A stretch of 64,000 nt of DNA from Streptomyces fradiae ATCC 10745 = DSM 40063 (GTDB lineage Bacteria > Actinomycetota > Actinomycetes > Streptomycetales > Streptomycetaceae): NCBI RefSeq assembly GCF_008704425.1, contig NZ_CP023696.1, positions 3,024,501-3,088,500 of the forward strand, given 5' to 3'. A program made the translations under genes and the position numbers. Shown here piece after piece: positions 51,801-61,145 of the stretch. The number at the start of each line of letters is the position of its first letter. Within the stretch, counting starts at the first letter, position 1. The notes beneath the pieces were generated by a model that did no database searches, was not told the DNA's origin, and saw only the letters and a program-made list of their open reading frames with translations.

Positions 51801-53228
51801 GTGTCCATCGTCCCGCTCATACGTTCAGCCCGGGGCACCGTGTCCGGGCTCCCCGGCGGTTTCTGGTGGCTGTGGCTGTCGACGCTGGTGAACCGTACGG
51901 GCGCGTTCGTGCTGACGTTCCTGTCGCTGTTCCTCACCCAGGAGCTGGGCTTCTCCGGCTGGTACGCGGGCCTCGTGGTCGCGCTGCACGGGCTCGGCGG
52001 CATCGCCGGTTCGCCGCTGGGCGGGATGCTCAGCGACCGCTGGGGGCGGCGCCCGACCATGGTGACGGGCCACCTGGCGGCGGCCGCTGGCGCGGCGTCC
52101 CTCGCGGTGGTGACCAGCCCGTGGGCGGTCGCCGCGGTGGTGCTGCTGATGGGCGTCGCCATGCAGTCCGTGCGGCCCGCCATCGGCGCGACCATCGCGG
52201 ACCAGGTGCCCGAGCACGACCGGCGCCGGGCGTACGCGCTGAACTACTGGGCCCTGAACCTCGGCTTCGCCATCGCCGCGACCGGCGGCGGCGCCGCCCT
52301 GTTCCTCGGCTACCGGACCCTGTTCCTCATCGAGGCCGTCGCGACGGCGCTGTGCGCGGTGATCGTGTTCGTACGGCTGCCGGAGACGCGCCCCGAGGCG
52401 CCGGTGAACGCCGACGGCGAGCGGTCCGCCGCGCCCCGGCTGACCACCCTGGACGTGCTGCGGGACGGGCCGTTCCGCACGCTGGTGCTGCTGAGCCTGC
52501 TCGTGTGCACCGTCTTCAGCACCCCCTGGGTCGGCCTGCCGCTGACCATGACGTCCACGGGGCTCGCCCCCGAGTCGTACGGCGTGGTCATCGCCGTGAA
52601 CGGCGTCGTCATCGTCGTCTTCCAGCTGCTCGTCAACAGGATCACCGAGGGCCGGTCGACGATCGGGCTCCTGGTCGTCTCGGCGCTGCTGTTCGCCCTC
52701 GGCACCGGCGCGACCGCGCTGGCGGACACCCCGCTGCTGTTCGCCGCGACCGTCGTCGTGTGGACCATCGGCGAGATGGTGTACATCCCGGTCAACGCCG
52801 CCGCGACGGCCCGTCTGGCGCCGGTGCACGCCCGGGGCCGCTACCAGGGCGTCATGGGCATGGCGTGGTCGGTGGGCGGGTTCGTCGCGCCGGTCACGGC
52901 CGGCTGGGTCGTGGAGGGGCCGGGGCCGGACGTCCTGTGGCTGGGCTGCGCCGCCGTCGCCGTGCTGGCCGCCGTCGGGTACGTGGTGCTGCTGCGGCGA
53001 GCGCTGGGCGGCGACGACGCGGCGGGGGGCGCGGTAGCCGCGGGGGGCACGGTAGCTGCGGGGCGGAGCCTGGAGGGCACGAAGGCCGCGGGGGCCGCCG
53101 CAGGTGGGGCTGGAGCCGGGGCCGGCGGGGGTACGGCTGCGGGCCGGGGCGGCGACGGGAGGGGCGAGTCGCCGGACGGCGCCGCCACCGCCGCCGAGGG
53201 CACGGCCACCGCCGTCAGCGCGGGGTGA
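51801..53228 (+). CDS. MFS transporter, probable drug exporter
   Basis: A 475-residue major facilitator with twelve predicted helices (residues about 20-400). The loop 2-3 motif is [15 protein letters not shown], the usual MFS motif A. Helix 5 shows [20 protein letters not shown] rather than a clean antiporter motif C. The last 70 residues are a low-complexity Ala/Gly tail ([19 protein letters not shown]). It starts at GTG after AGGGGGAG. Related proteins export drugs or signalling molecules; the substrate is unknown. Confidence 0.87.
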   Translation: MSIVPLIRSARGTVSGLPGGFWWLWLSTLVNRTGAFVLTFLSLFLTQELGFSGWYAGLVVALHGLGGIAGSPLGGMLSDRWGRRPTMVTGHLAAAAGAASLAVVTSPWAVAAVVLLMGVAMQSVRPAIGATIADQVPEHDRRRAYALNYWALNLGFAIAATGGGAALFLGYRTLFLIEAVATALCAVIVFVRLPETRPEAPVNADGERSAAPRLTTLDVLRDGPFRTLVLLSLLVCTVFSTPWVGLPLTMTSTGLAPESYGVVIAVNGVVIVVFQLLVNRITEGRSTIGLLVVSALLFALGTGATALADTPLLFAATVVVWTIGEMVYIPVNAAATARLAPVHARGRYQGVMGMAWSVGGFVAPVTAGWVVEGPGPDVLWLGCAAVAVLAAVGYVVLLRRALGGDDAAGGAVAAGGTVAAGRSLEGTKAAGAAAGGAGAGAGGGTAAGRGGDGRGESPDGAATAAEGTATAVSAG

Positions 53229-53591
53229 GCGCGCGGCGGGCGGCCTGCTGAGGGTTCCGGGGGCGTACGGACACGGGGGTGCCGTACGCCCCCGGGCACG
53301 CGCGCGGGCGGGCGTACTCCCGGGCGGCCGCCACGTGACGAGCACGACCGCCCTGTGCACGGCTCCCGACGCCTCTTGGGTCGCTGCTCACGGCCGTGGC
53401 TCGGCAGGGGCCGGGGGGCGGGCCCCTGCTCGGCAGCCGACGGCCTCCGGCGGGCCGTGGGGCCGAGGCTGCGGGGCCGAGGGCTGCGGGGACGCGGGCT
53501 GCGGGGACGCGGGACGGGTCGGCGGGGTCGGCTCCCTTCGGAGCCGCCGGTCACGGCCGGCCGGGCGGGCCGGGGATCGTGCGGGAGCGCG
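53229..53591. other. Gene-free gap with short repeats
   Basis: About 360 bp between convergent genes. At about 53464-53520 GGCTGCGGGGACGCG and related text are repeated three to four times. No terminator hairpin or gene was recognised. Confidence 0.5.
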
Positions 53592-54080
53592 TCACTTCGA
53601 CGGCTGTGTGAGGCGGCTGAACGCCTCCAGGTTGCGGGTGGACTCGCCGCGCGCGACCCGCCACTCGTACTCGCGGCGGATCGCCGACGCGAAGCCCATC
53701 TCCAGCAGCGTGTTGAACGCCCCGTCGGCCGCCTCCAGGACCGAGCCCATCAGGCGGTCCAGCTCCTCGGCCGTGACGGCGGACAGCGGGAGCTTGCCCG
53801 TGAGGTAGATGTCGCCGAGCGGGTCGACGGCGTACCCCACCCCGTACAGCTTGAGGTTCCGCTCCAGGAGCCAGCGGTGGACGGCCGCCTCGTTCTCCTC
53901 CGGGTGGCGGATGACGAAGGCGTTGAGGGAGAGCGAGTGGTTGCCCAGGCGCAGGGACAGCGTGGTGGACAGCTTCTTGGTGCCGGGGAGCGTGACGACG
54001 TACGAGCCGGGCTCCGGTGACTCCCAGGCCAGTTCGGCGTCGCGCAGTGCGGACTCGATGATCTCCGGTGCGTCAGCCAT
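53592..54080 (-). CDS. YbjN-domain protein (secretion-chaperone fold)
   Basis: A 162-residue protein of the actinobacterial YbjN group, a fold related to type III secretion chaperones. Signatures are [58 protein letters not shown] and [20 protein letters not shown]. Function is unknown; in enterobacteria YbjN affects stress and motility. The start (MADAPEIIE) overlaps the mshA stop by 8 bp, so the two are co-translated, a conserved streptomycete arrangement. Confidence 0.86.
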   Translation of the reverse strand: MADAPEIIESALRDAELAWESPEPGSYVVTLPGTKKLSTTLSLRLGNHSLSLNAFVIRHPEENEAAVHRWLLERNLKLYGVGYAVDPLGDIYLTGKLPLSAVTAEELDRLMGSVLEAADGAFNTLLEMGFASAIRREYEWRVARGESTRNLEAFSRLTQPSK

Positions 54081-55419
54081 GGGCCGAGCGTACGCGACGG
54101 CGGTGCTCGTGCATGGCCGCCGCGTACACCTCGGCGGTGGCCGACGCGGCGCGGTCCCAGCCGAAGGACCGGGCATGGCGGGCGGCGGCGTCGCCGAGGC
54201 GGGCGGTGAGATACGGATCGGCGGCGAACCGGGCCAGTACGCGCGCGTAGTCGGCCGGGTCGTGGCCCTCGACCAGGAACCCGGTCTCACCGTTCCGCAC
54301 GGCCACCGGCAGGCCGCCCACGGCTGCGGCCACGACGGGCGTCCCGGTGGCCTGCGCCTCGATGGCCACGAGCCCGAACGACTCGCTGTGGGACGGCATG
54401 ACGAGGACGCTCGCCGCGCGGAACCAGTCGGCCAGCTCCTGCTGGGCGACCGGTGGGTGGAAGCGGACCACGTCGGCGATGCCGAGCCTGGCCGCCAGCT
54501 TCTGCAGGCCCTCCGGCTTGGCGAGGCCGCTTCCGCTGGGACCGCCGACGACGGGGACGACCATGCGGGAGCGCAGCGACGGATCGGCGTCGAGGAGCCG
54601 GGCGGCGGCGCGGAGCAGCACGTCCGGGGCCTTCAGGGGCTGTATGCGGCCCGCGAAGAGCGGCACGAACGCGTCCTGCGGCAGCCCCAGGCGGGCCCGC
54701 GCGGCGGCGCGGCCGTCGGCGGGGCGGAAGCGGTCCAGGTTGACGCCGGGGTGGACCACGGCGACCCTGCCGGGGTCGGCGTCGTAGTGGTGGACCAGCT
54801 CCTCGGCCTCGCCGGTCGTGTTGGCGATGAGCCGGTCGGAGGCCCGTACGATCTGCGTCTCGCCGATCACGCGGGCGGCGGGCTCGGGGGTGTCGCCCTC
54901 GGCGAGCGAGGCGTTCTTGACCTTGGCCATGGTGTGCATGGCGTGCACGAGCGGGGCGCCCCACCGCTCCGCGGCGAGCCAGCCGACGTGGCCGCTGAGC
55001 CAGTAGTGGGAGTGGACCAGGTCGTAGTGGCCGGGACGGTTGCGGGCCCACGCGCGCATCACGCCGTGCGTGAAGGCGCACAGCTGGGCGGGGAGGTCTT
55101 CCTTGTTGAGCCCTTCGTACGGGCCCGCCTCGACGTGCCGTACGAGGACGCCGGGCGCCAGCTCCACCGAGCGGGGCAGCCCGCCGGCGGTGGCACGGGT
55201 GAAGATCTCGACCTCGATGTCGATGGCGGCGAGACGTTTCGCCAGCTCGACGATGTAGACGTTCATGCCGCCCGCGTCGCCGGTTCCGGGCTGGTGGAGC
55301 GGGGAGGTGTGGACGCTCAGCATGGCGATCCGCCGGGGCCCGCGGCGGTGCCGCCCGGGCAGCCTGAGCCTGGGCGGCGGTACCAGGGTGCCGGCGAACC
55401 GGGACACGTACTGGCTCAC
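54073..55419 (-). CDS. mshA: D-inositol-3-phosphate glycosyltransferase MshA
   Basis: A 448-residue GT4 enzyme that starts mycothiol synthesis by adding GlcNAc from UDP-GlcNAc to inositol-3-phosphate. The acceptor side has [20 protein letters not shown], the middle [20 protein letters not shown], and the donor side [18 protein letters not shown] with the Glu motif [20 protein letters not shown]. The start is GTG 55419, 7-10 bp after GGAAGG; longer in-frame extensions look non-coding. A GGAAAT-N19-GTTG element 80-108 bp upstream resembles a SigR promoter, and mshA is a known SigR target in S. coelicolor. Confidence 0.95.
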   Translation of the reverse strand: MSQYVSRFAGTLVPPPRLRLPGRHRRGPRRIAMLSVHTSPLHQPGTGDAGGMNVYIVELAKRLAAIDIEVEIFTRATAGGLPRSVELAPGVLVRHVEAGPYEGLNKEDLPAQLCAFTHGVMRAWARNRPGHYDLVHSHYWLSGHVGWLAAERWGAPLVHAMHTMAKVKNASLAEGDTPEPAARVIGETQIVRASDRLIANTTGEAEELVHHYDADPGRVAVVHPGVNLDRFRPADGRAAARARLGLPQDAFVPLFAGRIQPLKAPDVLLRAAARLLDADPSLRSRMVVPVVGGPSGSGLAKPEGLQKLAARLGIADVVRFHPPVAQQELADWFRAASVLVMPSHSESFGLVAIEAQATGTPVVAAAVGGLPVAVRNGETGFLVEGHDPADYARVLARFAADPYLTARLGDAAARHARSFGWDRAASATAEVYAAAMHEHRRRVRSAHG

Positions 55420-55498
55420 GTCGTCGGTCCTTCCGCTCAGGGACAGGTCGGGCGCGGCATGGCGAGGGGAGAGGCCGATGCCCCTCTCCGACCCGGCA

Positions 55499-55527
55499 CA
55501 ACAGCGGAGGGGCGCGCTTTCATTTCC
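55499..55527 (-). promoter_or_regulatory. SigR-like promoter of mshA
   Basis: On the minus strand GGAAAT (55527-55522), a 19-bp spacer and GTTG (55502-55499). The SigR consensus is GGGAAT-N16/20-GTTG as I recall it. It lies about 80 bp before the mshA start. Confidence 0.5.
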
Positions 55528-55637
55528 GCTTTGCCAATTCATTACGGGTGGGGGCGTGGGCGGGGGCGGGGGCGTGGTGCCGGGGGCCGGAGGCGGGGGC
55601 GGAGCGGGTGGCGTCGTGGTGAGGAGCGGGCAGAAGC

Positions 55638-56219
55638 TCACAGGCTCCTGCGCATGAGTACGCACATCGTCTCGTGGCGCCGGATCGACCCGTCGGGGCA
55701 CTCCTCGTCCCAGGCGTCCGGCTTGCGGCCGTACGCGGCGTAGCTGAGACGCTCGTACAGGGCACGGGCCCGGGGGTTGTCCACCTCGACGGCGAGTTCC
55801 GCCCTGCGCAGCCCGCGGCTCCGGATCCGCTGCTCGGCTGCCCGCACGAGCAGCGTTCCCAGTCCGCGGGACTGCAGTGCCGGCAGCACGGCGAGTTGCC
55901 ACAGGGTCCCGGCTCCAGCGGAGACCCGGTAGTCGATGCCGCCGATCGCCACCGGCAGGTCCACGGGCGTGCACACCGCCAGGTAGTCCACCTCACCCGC
56001 GACGGCGCGCGCGAGCTCCCTCTCCACGTGGCGCAGGTGGGTGGCCGAGCCGGACCAGGCGCACGCCGGCAGATCCCGCGGCAGCAGGTCGCGCACGCTG
56101 ACAGCCACGGTGATGGTGAGGCCGGTGGGGCCGGTGGGGCCGGTGGGGGCGGTGGGGCTGCTCGGGGTTGGGGTCAACGGGTCGGGACGGGGGTTGGCGG
56201 GCTTGTCGTCGACGGTCAT
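55638..56219 (-). CDS. GNAT-family N-acetyltransferase with a Pro/Thr/Gly-rich lead
   Basis: A 193-residue acetyltransferase. Residues 1-45 are low complexity, including [10 protein letters not shown], the same kind of repeat as in SenR. The GNAT fold follows (about 48-190): [40 protein letters not shown] (CoA loop QSRGLG), [20 protein letters not shown] and YAAYGRKPD. The start is MTVDDKPAN; the true start could be nearer the fold (for example the GTG giving VAVSVRD). The substrate is unknown. It lies 219 bp upstream of mshA on the same strand. Confidence 0.83.
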   Translation of the reverse strand: MTVDDKPANPRPDPLTPTPSSPTAPTGPTGPTGLTITVAVSVRDLLPRDLPACAWSGSATHLRHVERELARAVAGEVDYLAVCTPVDLPVAIGGIDYRVSAGAGTLWQLAVLPALQSRGLGTLLVRAAEQRIRSRGLRRAELAVEVDNPRARALYERLSYAAYGRKPDAWDEECPDGSIRRHETMCVLMRRSL

Positions 56220-56393
56220 GCCTTCGAGTGTGTCGACCGCGGCGGCCGTACGACAGCGCATTGCTCCCGCCCCCGCCTCGGCATGCCGGCGCCCTCGGCG
56301 TGCCGGCACGCTCGGCATGCCGGCGCCCTCGGCGCCCTCGCCGGCCGCGCATCCGGTGGACGTCGCACCCGCCGCAGAGCCGACCGCCCGACG

Positions 56394-56477
56394 TGCGGCT
56401 GCGGCTGCGGCTGCGGCTGCGGCTGCGGCTGCGGCTGCGGCTGCGGCTGCGGCTGCGGCTGCGGCTGCGGCTGCGGG
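56394..56477. repeat. Hexanucleotide microsatellite (TGCGGC) x 13-14
   Basis: Thirteen exact copies of TGCGGC from 56394 to 56471 plus a partial fourteenth. It ends 8 bp before a TACGCT -10-like element and 21 bp before the methyltransferase start, so the -35 region of that promoter lies inside the repeat. Confidence 0.97.
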
Positions 56478-56497
56478 GAGCGTCTACGCTCGGGGGC

Positions 56498-57325
56498 ATG
56501 GCTCCGCGGATGACACGCCCTGTCGGCACTCCCACGCGCGGGACCACCAACCCCAACCGGCTGCGCCGCATGGACCGCTGGATCGCCGCCTCGCACGGGG
56601 CCGTCCTGCGCCGCGCCGACGCCCCGCCGGTCGCCGTCGACCTCGGGTACGGCGCCGCTCCCTGGACCGCCGTGGAGCTGCTGGACCGGCTGCGCCGGGA
56701 CGCCGACCCGCGCGCCCGGGTCGTGGGCGTGGAGATCGACCCCGCGCGCGTGGCCGCCGCGCAGCCGTACGCGCGCGAGGGACTGTCGTTCGCGCACGGC
56801 GGCTTCGAGGTGCCCGTCGCCGGGCCCGTCGACCTGATCCGCGCGGCGAACGTGCTGCGCCAGTACGACGAGGACCGGGTCGCGGACGTGTGGGCCCGCC
56901 TGTGCGCGCGCCTCACGCCTCGGGGCGGCCTCCTCGTGGAGGGCACCTGCGACGAGGTCGGCCGCCGTCACGTCTGGGTGGCGCTCGGTCCGGAGGGGCC
57001 GCGGACGGTGACGTTCGCGACGCGCCTGGGCTCCCTGGACCGCCCCTCGGACCTGGCCGAGCGGCTCCCCAAGGCCCTCATCCACCGGAACGTGCCGGGC
57101 GAGCCGGTCCACGCGTTCCTGCGGGACTTCGACCGGGCCTGGGCGGCGGCCGCCCCGTACGCCTCACTGGGCGCCCGGCAGCGGTGGATCGCGACGGCCT
57201 CGGCCCTGGCGGCGGACTGGCCGCTGACCGACGGGCGCGGGCGCTGGCGCCAGGGCGAGCTGACGGTGCGTTGGGATGCGCTGGCGCCCCGTGGGTGGGG
57301 CGCGCCCGGCACCCCGCCGCCGTAG
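56498..57325 (+). CDS. Class I SAM-dependent methyltransferase-like protein
   Basis: A 275-residue protein. The SAM-binding motif I is VAVDLGYGAAPWTAVELLDR, motif II is VVGVEIDPARVAAAQPY, and a later VDLIRAANVLRQYDEDRV plus GGLLVEGTCDEVGRRHVWV complete a Rossmann methyltransferase pattern. The glycine loop DLGYGAAPWT is slightly unusual. The C-terminal part (RAWAAAAPYASLGARQRW) is family-specific. A TACGCT element ends 7 bp before the ATG, so the mRNA is probably leaderless. Substrate unknown. The microsatellite directly upstream is the striking feature. Confidence 0.82.
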   Translation: MAPRMTRPVGTPTRGTTNPNRLRRMDRWIAASHGAVLRRADAPPVAVDLGYGAAPWTAVELLDRLRRDADPRARVVGVEIDPARVAAAQPYAREGLSFAHGGFEVPVAGPVDLIRAANVLRQYDEDRVADVWARLCARLTPRGGLLVEGTCDEVGRRHVWVALGPEGPRTVTFATRLGSLDRPSDLAERLPKALIHRNVPGEPVHAFLRDFDRAWAAAAPYASLGARQRWIATASALAADWPLTDGRGRWRQGELTVRWDALAPRGWGAPGTPPP

Positions 57326-57718
57326 CCGGACGCCGCGCGCGGCGTACGTTCGCCCGCGCCTCGGCGGCCGGCCGGTGGTCCGTGGGCGTTCGGGCGGTGG
57401 GCCCGCCGGTCGGCTTGTCGGCCGGCCGGTGGGCGAGTCAGGGCGGCCGGGATGACCGGGTGACGGGTGTCCGGATGACCGGATGACCGGTCGCGGCGAG
57501 TACGGCGGGCCCCGCCGGTGCGACCGGCCCTGTGGACAACCGCCCGTGGTGGCGCTTGTCACCACGGTCCTGTGGACAGTCCGCCCGGACCCTTTCGCGA
57601 CCCTGTTACTTTCACCGGTGTCATGGCACGATCGCCGGCGGCGCCCCGAGGTTACTGACGGTAAATCACGTGGGGGTGCGGTGCTGCCTGGTCGGTCGAC
57701 GTCCGGAGGGGGAAGCCT
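57326..57718. other. Gene-free leader region before the NlpC/P60 gene
   Basis: About 390 bp. The first half has (CC)GGTGAC/CCGG repeats. The second half is AT-richer and has GTTAC at 57605 and GTTACTGACGGTAAA at 57651-57665. GTTAC elements resemble MtrA sites, and NlpC/P60 genes are known MtrA targets in actinobacteria. I did not recognise a c-di-AMP riboswitch. Confidence 0.45.
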
Positions 57719-58783
57719 GTGAATCGACGCCGTCGCGTCACCATCGCGATCACCGCGGTGTGCGCCTTGACCGTTCTCGCGGCGCCGGCCCACGCCGCGC
57801 CCGCGCCCACGCCCGTGCCGCCCGGTGCGAGCGCCGCCCCGCAGCCGAGGAAGAGCCTGGAGGAGGTGCGCGCCGAGATCGAGGCGCTGTACCGGCAGGC
57901 CGCCTCCGCCACCGACGCCTACAACCTCGCGGAGGAGCAGGCGAAGCGGCAGTCCGCCGAGATCGTGAAGCTGTCCAAGGCGATCGTGGACGGCCGGGCG
58001 AGGATCGAGGAGCTGAAGCGCCGCGCCGGCGCGGCCGCCCGCGCCCAGTACCGCAACGGCGGCATCCCGGAGGAGGCCCGGCTCGTCCTCACCGAGGACC
58101 CCCAGCTCTTCCTGGAGGGGGCCAACCGCCTCGCACAGGGCCAGAAGGCCACCAGGGACCTCCTGGCGGAGCTCCAGCAGAGCCAGGACGACCTGGAGAC
58201 GTACACGCGGGACGCCAGCGTCGAGTGGACGCGCCTGGAGGCCAATCGGACCCGCCAGGACAGGGCCAGGAAGCTGATAACGGAGAAGATCGCCGCCGCC
58301 GAGAAGCTGGAGTCGCAGCTGGCGGCGGCCGAGCTGGAGCGGCTGCGGCACCTGGAGCGGCAGGCCCAGGCGGACGCGCAGACGGCGTGGCTCGCGTCGG
58401 GCGCCCTGAAGGAGGCCAACCGGAGCGCGACCGCCCAGGGCAGGGCGGCCATCGGGTTCGCCCTGGCGCAGGTCGGCAAGCCATACGTGTGGGGCGCCGA
58501 GGGGCCGGACGCGTACGACTGCTCGGGGCTCACGCAGCGGGCGTGGAGCGCGGCCGGGCGGGGCATCCCGCGCACGTCGCAGGAGCAGTGGCGGCTGCTT
58601 CCGAAGGTGGCGATCCGGGACATGCGCCCCGGTGACCTGATCATCTACTACGGCGACGCCACCCACGTGGGGATGTACATCGGGGACGGTTCGATGGTGC
58701 ACGCGCCGCGCCCGGGACGGGACGTCACGGTGGCGGGCGCCGGTTCCATGCCGATCCTGGGGGTGGTCCGCCCGGACAAGTAG
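57719..58783 (+). CDS. Secreted NlpC/P60 peptidoglycan endopeptidase with coiled coil
   Basis: A 354-residue cell-wall hydrolase of the RipA/SwlA type. The signal peptide ends near AAPAHAAPA. Residues about 40-215 form a long coiled coil (SLEEVRAEIEALYRQAASAT, then Ala/Glu/Arg heptads). The NlpC/P60 domain (about 235-352) has Cys in DAYDCSGLTQRAWSAAG, His in DATHVGMYIGDGSMVHAPRP, and KPYVWGAEGPD. It cuts peptide stems of peptidoglycan outside the cell. Starts at GTG after GGAGGGGG. The coiled coil usually autoinhibits or docks with FtsEX-type partners. Confidence 0.93.
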   Translation: MNRRRRVTIAITAVCALTVLAAPAHAAPAPTPVPPGASAAPQPRKSLEEVRAEIEALYRQAASATDAYNLAEEQAKRQSAEIVKLSKAIVDGRARIEELKRRAGAAARAQYRNGGIPEEARLVLTEDPQLFLEGANRLAQGQKATRDLLAELQQSQDDLETYTRDASVEWTRLEANRTRQDRARKLITEKIAAAEKLESQLAAAELERLRHLERQAQADAQTAWLASGALKEANRSATAQGRAAIGFALAQVGKPYVWGAEGPDAYDCSGLTQRAWSAAGRGIPRTSQEQWRLLPKVAIRDMRPGDLIIYYGDATHVGMYIGDGSMVHAPRPGRDVTVAGAGSMPILGVVRPDK

Positions 58784-59051
58784 CAGCGTTCCGGGCATGT
58801 CGGGGAGGGGTGGGCCACGGAAGAGGCCAGGGCCGGAGGGTTGGGCCGGAGGGGTTGGTCGGAGGGTTGGGCCACCCGCGTGATGTTTCTCATGAGCGGG
58901 GAGCCAACTACCTCCCCTTGCGGGGCATATGCCGGGGACTCTTGGCTGATCGCCATTCCGCTCGGGCACCCGGTGCCGCTATGGTCCCGGTCGGCGGGGC
59001 GTCGTCCGGCGCTCCACCGCACCCTCGGGGGGAGGGAAGGAACCGAACCGC

Positions 59052-60287
59052 ATGGCCGTACCCGCGCCCCTGCCCGCACAGCGACAGAGGGTGAACGCGC
59101 TCGACGTGACGAGCGGTGACCTCACCCTGCTGGTGATCGCGGACGACCCGGCGGGCACCTTCACCGTCCCCGAGCTGATCGACGCCGCCGGCGGCCGGGT
59201 CCGCATACGCACCGCCCGGAACCTCACGGAGGCGGAGCGGCTGCTCACCGACGACGTGCACTGCGTCCTCGTCGACCTCGACCTGCCCGCGGAGGCACGG
59301 CGCGGCGACGAGCCGCTGTCCGCCCTGCGGCACGTCCTGCGGGTCGCCCCGCGCCATGCCGTGCTGGTCCTGGCGACGTCCGGGGACGCGGAGCTGGCGG
59401 CGGAGGCGGTACGGGCGGGCGCGCAGGACCGGCTGTTCCGGGAGGAGCTGGACGGGCCGCTGCTCAGCCGGGCCATTCGGTACGCGGTGGAGCGCAAGCG
59501 GGCGGACTCGGTGCAGGTGAAGCTGGCCGAGTCGCGGCTGCGGGCGCAGGAGAACGCCCGGCTGGAGCGGGGACTCCTGCCGACGCCGCTGCTGCAGGGT
59601 TCCGACCTGCGGTTCGCCGCGCGGTACCGGCCGGGCCGCTCGCGGGCGCTGCTGGGCGGCGACTTCTACGACACGGTGCGCACCCCGGACGGCACGGTGC
59701 ACGCCATGATCGGCGACGTGTGCGGGCACGGCCCGGACGAGGCGGCGCTCGGTGTGGAGCTGCGCATCGCCTGGCGGGCGCTGACGTTCGCCGGACTGTG
59801 CGGGGACGAGCTGCTGTCGACGCTGCAGCAGGTGCTGGAGCACGAGCGGGAGAGCGAGGAGATCTTCGCGACCCTGTGCACCGTGGACATCGCGCCGGAC
59901 GGGCGGCGGGCCGGGCTGTGCCTGGCCGGCCACCCCGCGCCACTGCTGGCCCGCCCCGCGCAGGGCGCCCGGCTGCTCCCGTACGAGGACGGCGGCCCGG
60001 CGCTCGGCCTGCTGCCGAGGGCCCGCTGGCCGCGGCGGCAGGTGGAGCTGGGTGGGGTGTGGAGCCTGATGATGTACACGGACGGCCTGATCGAGGGCCG
60101 CTCGGCGGGCCCCGGCTCGCCGCGCCTCGGCCAGGACGGCATGGTCGAGATGATCAACCGCCAGCTCTCCCGCGGGCTGGTCGGCGAGGACCTGCTGGAG
60201 GCCGCGGTGGCGGAGGTCCGCCACCTCAACGACGGCGAGCTGACGGACGACGTGGCGGTACTCCTCCTGGACCGCGCGGCCCGCTGA
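59052..60287 (+). CDS. Receiver-PP2C (SpoIIE-type) serine/threonine phosphatase
   Basis: A 411-residue protein. An N-terminal receiver domain (about 22-135) keeps the phosphorylatable Asp in HCVLVDLDLP, while the usual acidic pair is reduced (VIADDPAG), and ends GAQDRLFREELDG. A short coiled linker (LAESRLRAQENARLERGLLP) leads to the PP2C domain (about 185-408) with LLGGDFYDTV, MIGDVCGHGPDE, LCLAGHPAPLLA, MYTDGLIEG and ELTDDVAVLLLD. It should dephosphorylate anti-anti-sigma partners when its receiver is phosphorylated. It is close to RsbU-like regulators found near mshA in streptomycetes. No kinase partner is adjacent. Confidence 0.88.
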   Translation: MAVPAPLPAQRQRVNALDVTSGDLTLLVIADDPAGTFTVPELIDAAGGRVRIRTARNLTEAERLLTDDVHCVLVDLDLPAEARRGDEPLSALRHVLRVAPRHAVLVLATSGDAELAAEAVRAGAQDRLFREELDGPLLSRAIRYAVERKRADSVQVKLAESRLRAQENARLERGLLPTPLLQGSDLRFAARYRPGRSRALLGGDFYDTVRTPDGTVHAMIGDVCGHGPDEAALGVELRIAWRALTFAGLCGDELLSTLQQVLEHERESEEIFATLCTVDIAPDGRRAGLCLAGHPAPLLARPAQGARLLPYEDGGPALGLLPRARWPRRQVELGGVWSLMMYTDGLIEGRSAGPGSPRLGQDGMVEMINRQLSRGLVGEDLLEAAVAEVRHLNDGELTDDVAVLLLDRAAR

Positions 60288-60685
60288 CCCGCCGCGGGGG
60301 TTGGGCGCGGGGTGGTGTGGCGGACGCGGGACTGGGACCCGACGGCCGGGGCGCCGGGGCCGGAGCGCGGGTCGCGTGCCGCGGGGCCCCTGGCGGCACG
60401 GCGCTCGGGTGGACCGACGGCTGAGCGCTGATGCCGTACCGCCACCGGTGCACGGTTCGGGGCGTACTGGGCGGGGGCTGGGCGGGGGCCCGTGACCCCT
60501 GGCGTCAGGTGTCCGGGGCCCTGTCTGTGCGGCGGAGGCCGCCGTTGCCGCGGAGGGCGGGGCGCACGACGCGGGGGCCGCCCGGCCGACGGGTCCGGGC
60601 GCGCCGGAGGCCGGCTCCGGAGGGTGCCGCCGTCCGGCCCGCGGACCTCACCGGTGGTGCCGGCGGGACCGCGTGGCGGGGGCGG
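60288..60685. other. Gene-free GC-rich gap
   Basis: About 400 bp between convergent genes, with no hairpin terminator, repeat or gene that I could support. Open frames here are compositional. Confidence 0.45.
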
Positions 60686-61015
60686 TCAGCGGCCGCCGTT
60701 GTAGGGGCCGTACGGGCCGTCGCTGCTGGAGCCCCGGCGCCCGCCACCGGACACCTGGCGCAGTGCGGGGCGGACGTCCACCAGGAAGACGATGGTCGCG
60801 ACCAGTCCGGCGAGCTGGAGGACCAGGAAGTTGATGAACAGGTCCACCGCGACCGTGATGCCCAGGATGATCAGCCAGAACGACTTGCTCTGCTTGTCGG
60901 CGGCCCGGTAGGCGTCCTCGCGCGCGAGGGCGGCGAAGACGAAGGCGACGACGGCGAGCACGAGCATCGCGAGGAACAACAGCCCGATCAACGAGTTGAA
61001 GCCGGACATCAGCAT
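60686..61015 (-). CDS. DUF2516-like small membrane protein
   Basis: A 109-residue protein with three predicted helices: LIGLLFLAMLVLAVVAFVFA, FWLIILGITVAVDLFINFLV and LAGLVATIVFLVDVRPAL. The loop AREDAYRAADKQSKSFW and the VDVRPALRQV end are as I remember the actinobacterial DUF2516 family. The tail is Gly/Ser/Tyr-rich. The start is ATG 61015, but ATG 61009 or GTG 61024 are also possible. It lies 130 bp downstream of a coiled-coil protein gene on the same strand. Function unknown. Confidence 0.78.
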   Translation of the reverse strand: MLMSGFNSLIGLLFLAMLVLAVVAFVFAALAREDAYRAADKQSKSFWLIILGITVAVDLFINFLVLQLAGLVATIVFLVDVRPALRQVSGGGRRGSSSDGPYGPYNGGR

Positions 61016-61145
61016 GGTGTGCACCGCCTGTCAGGTGGATGGAGCGCCTCGCGGCCAAGGTACCCGTACAACGCTCCGGCAACCGGGAATGTGCCCGGCC
61101 GGGCCGAACGCCGCTCGGGGCGGCGGCCCGGCCGGAGGCGCCGGC

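Noticed and set aside
57500..57718. c-di-AMP (ydaO-type) riboswitch before the NlpC/P60 gene
   Set aside because: Such switches often precede cell-wall hydrolase genes, but I could not trace the conserved pairing by eye. A covariance-model search would decide.
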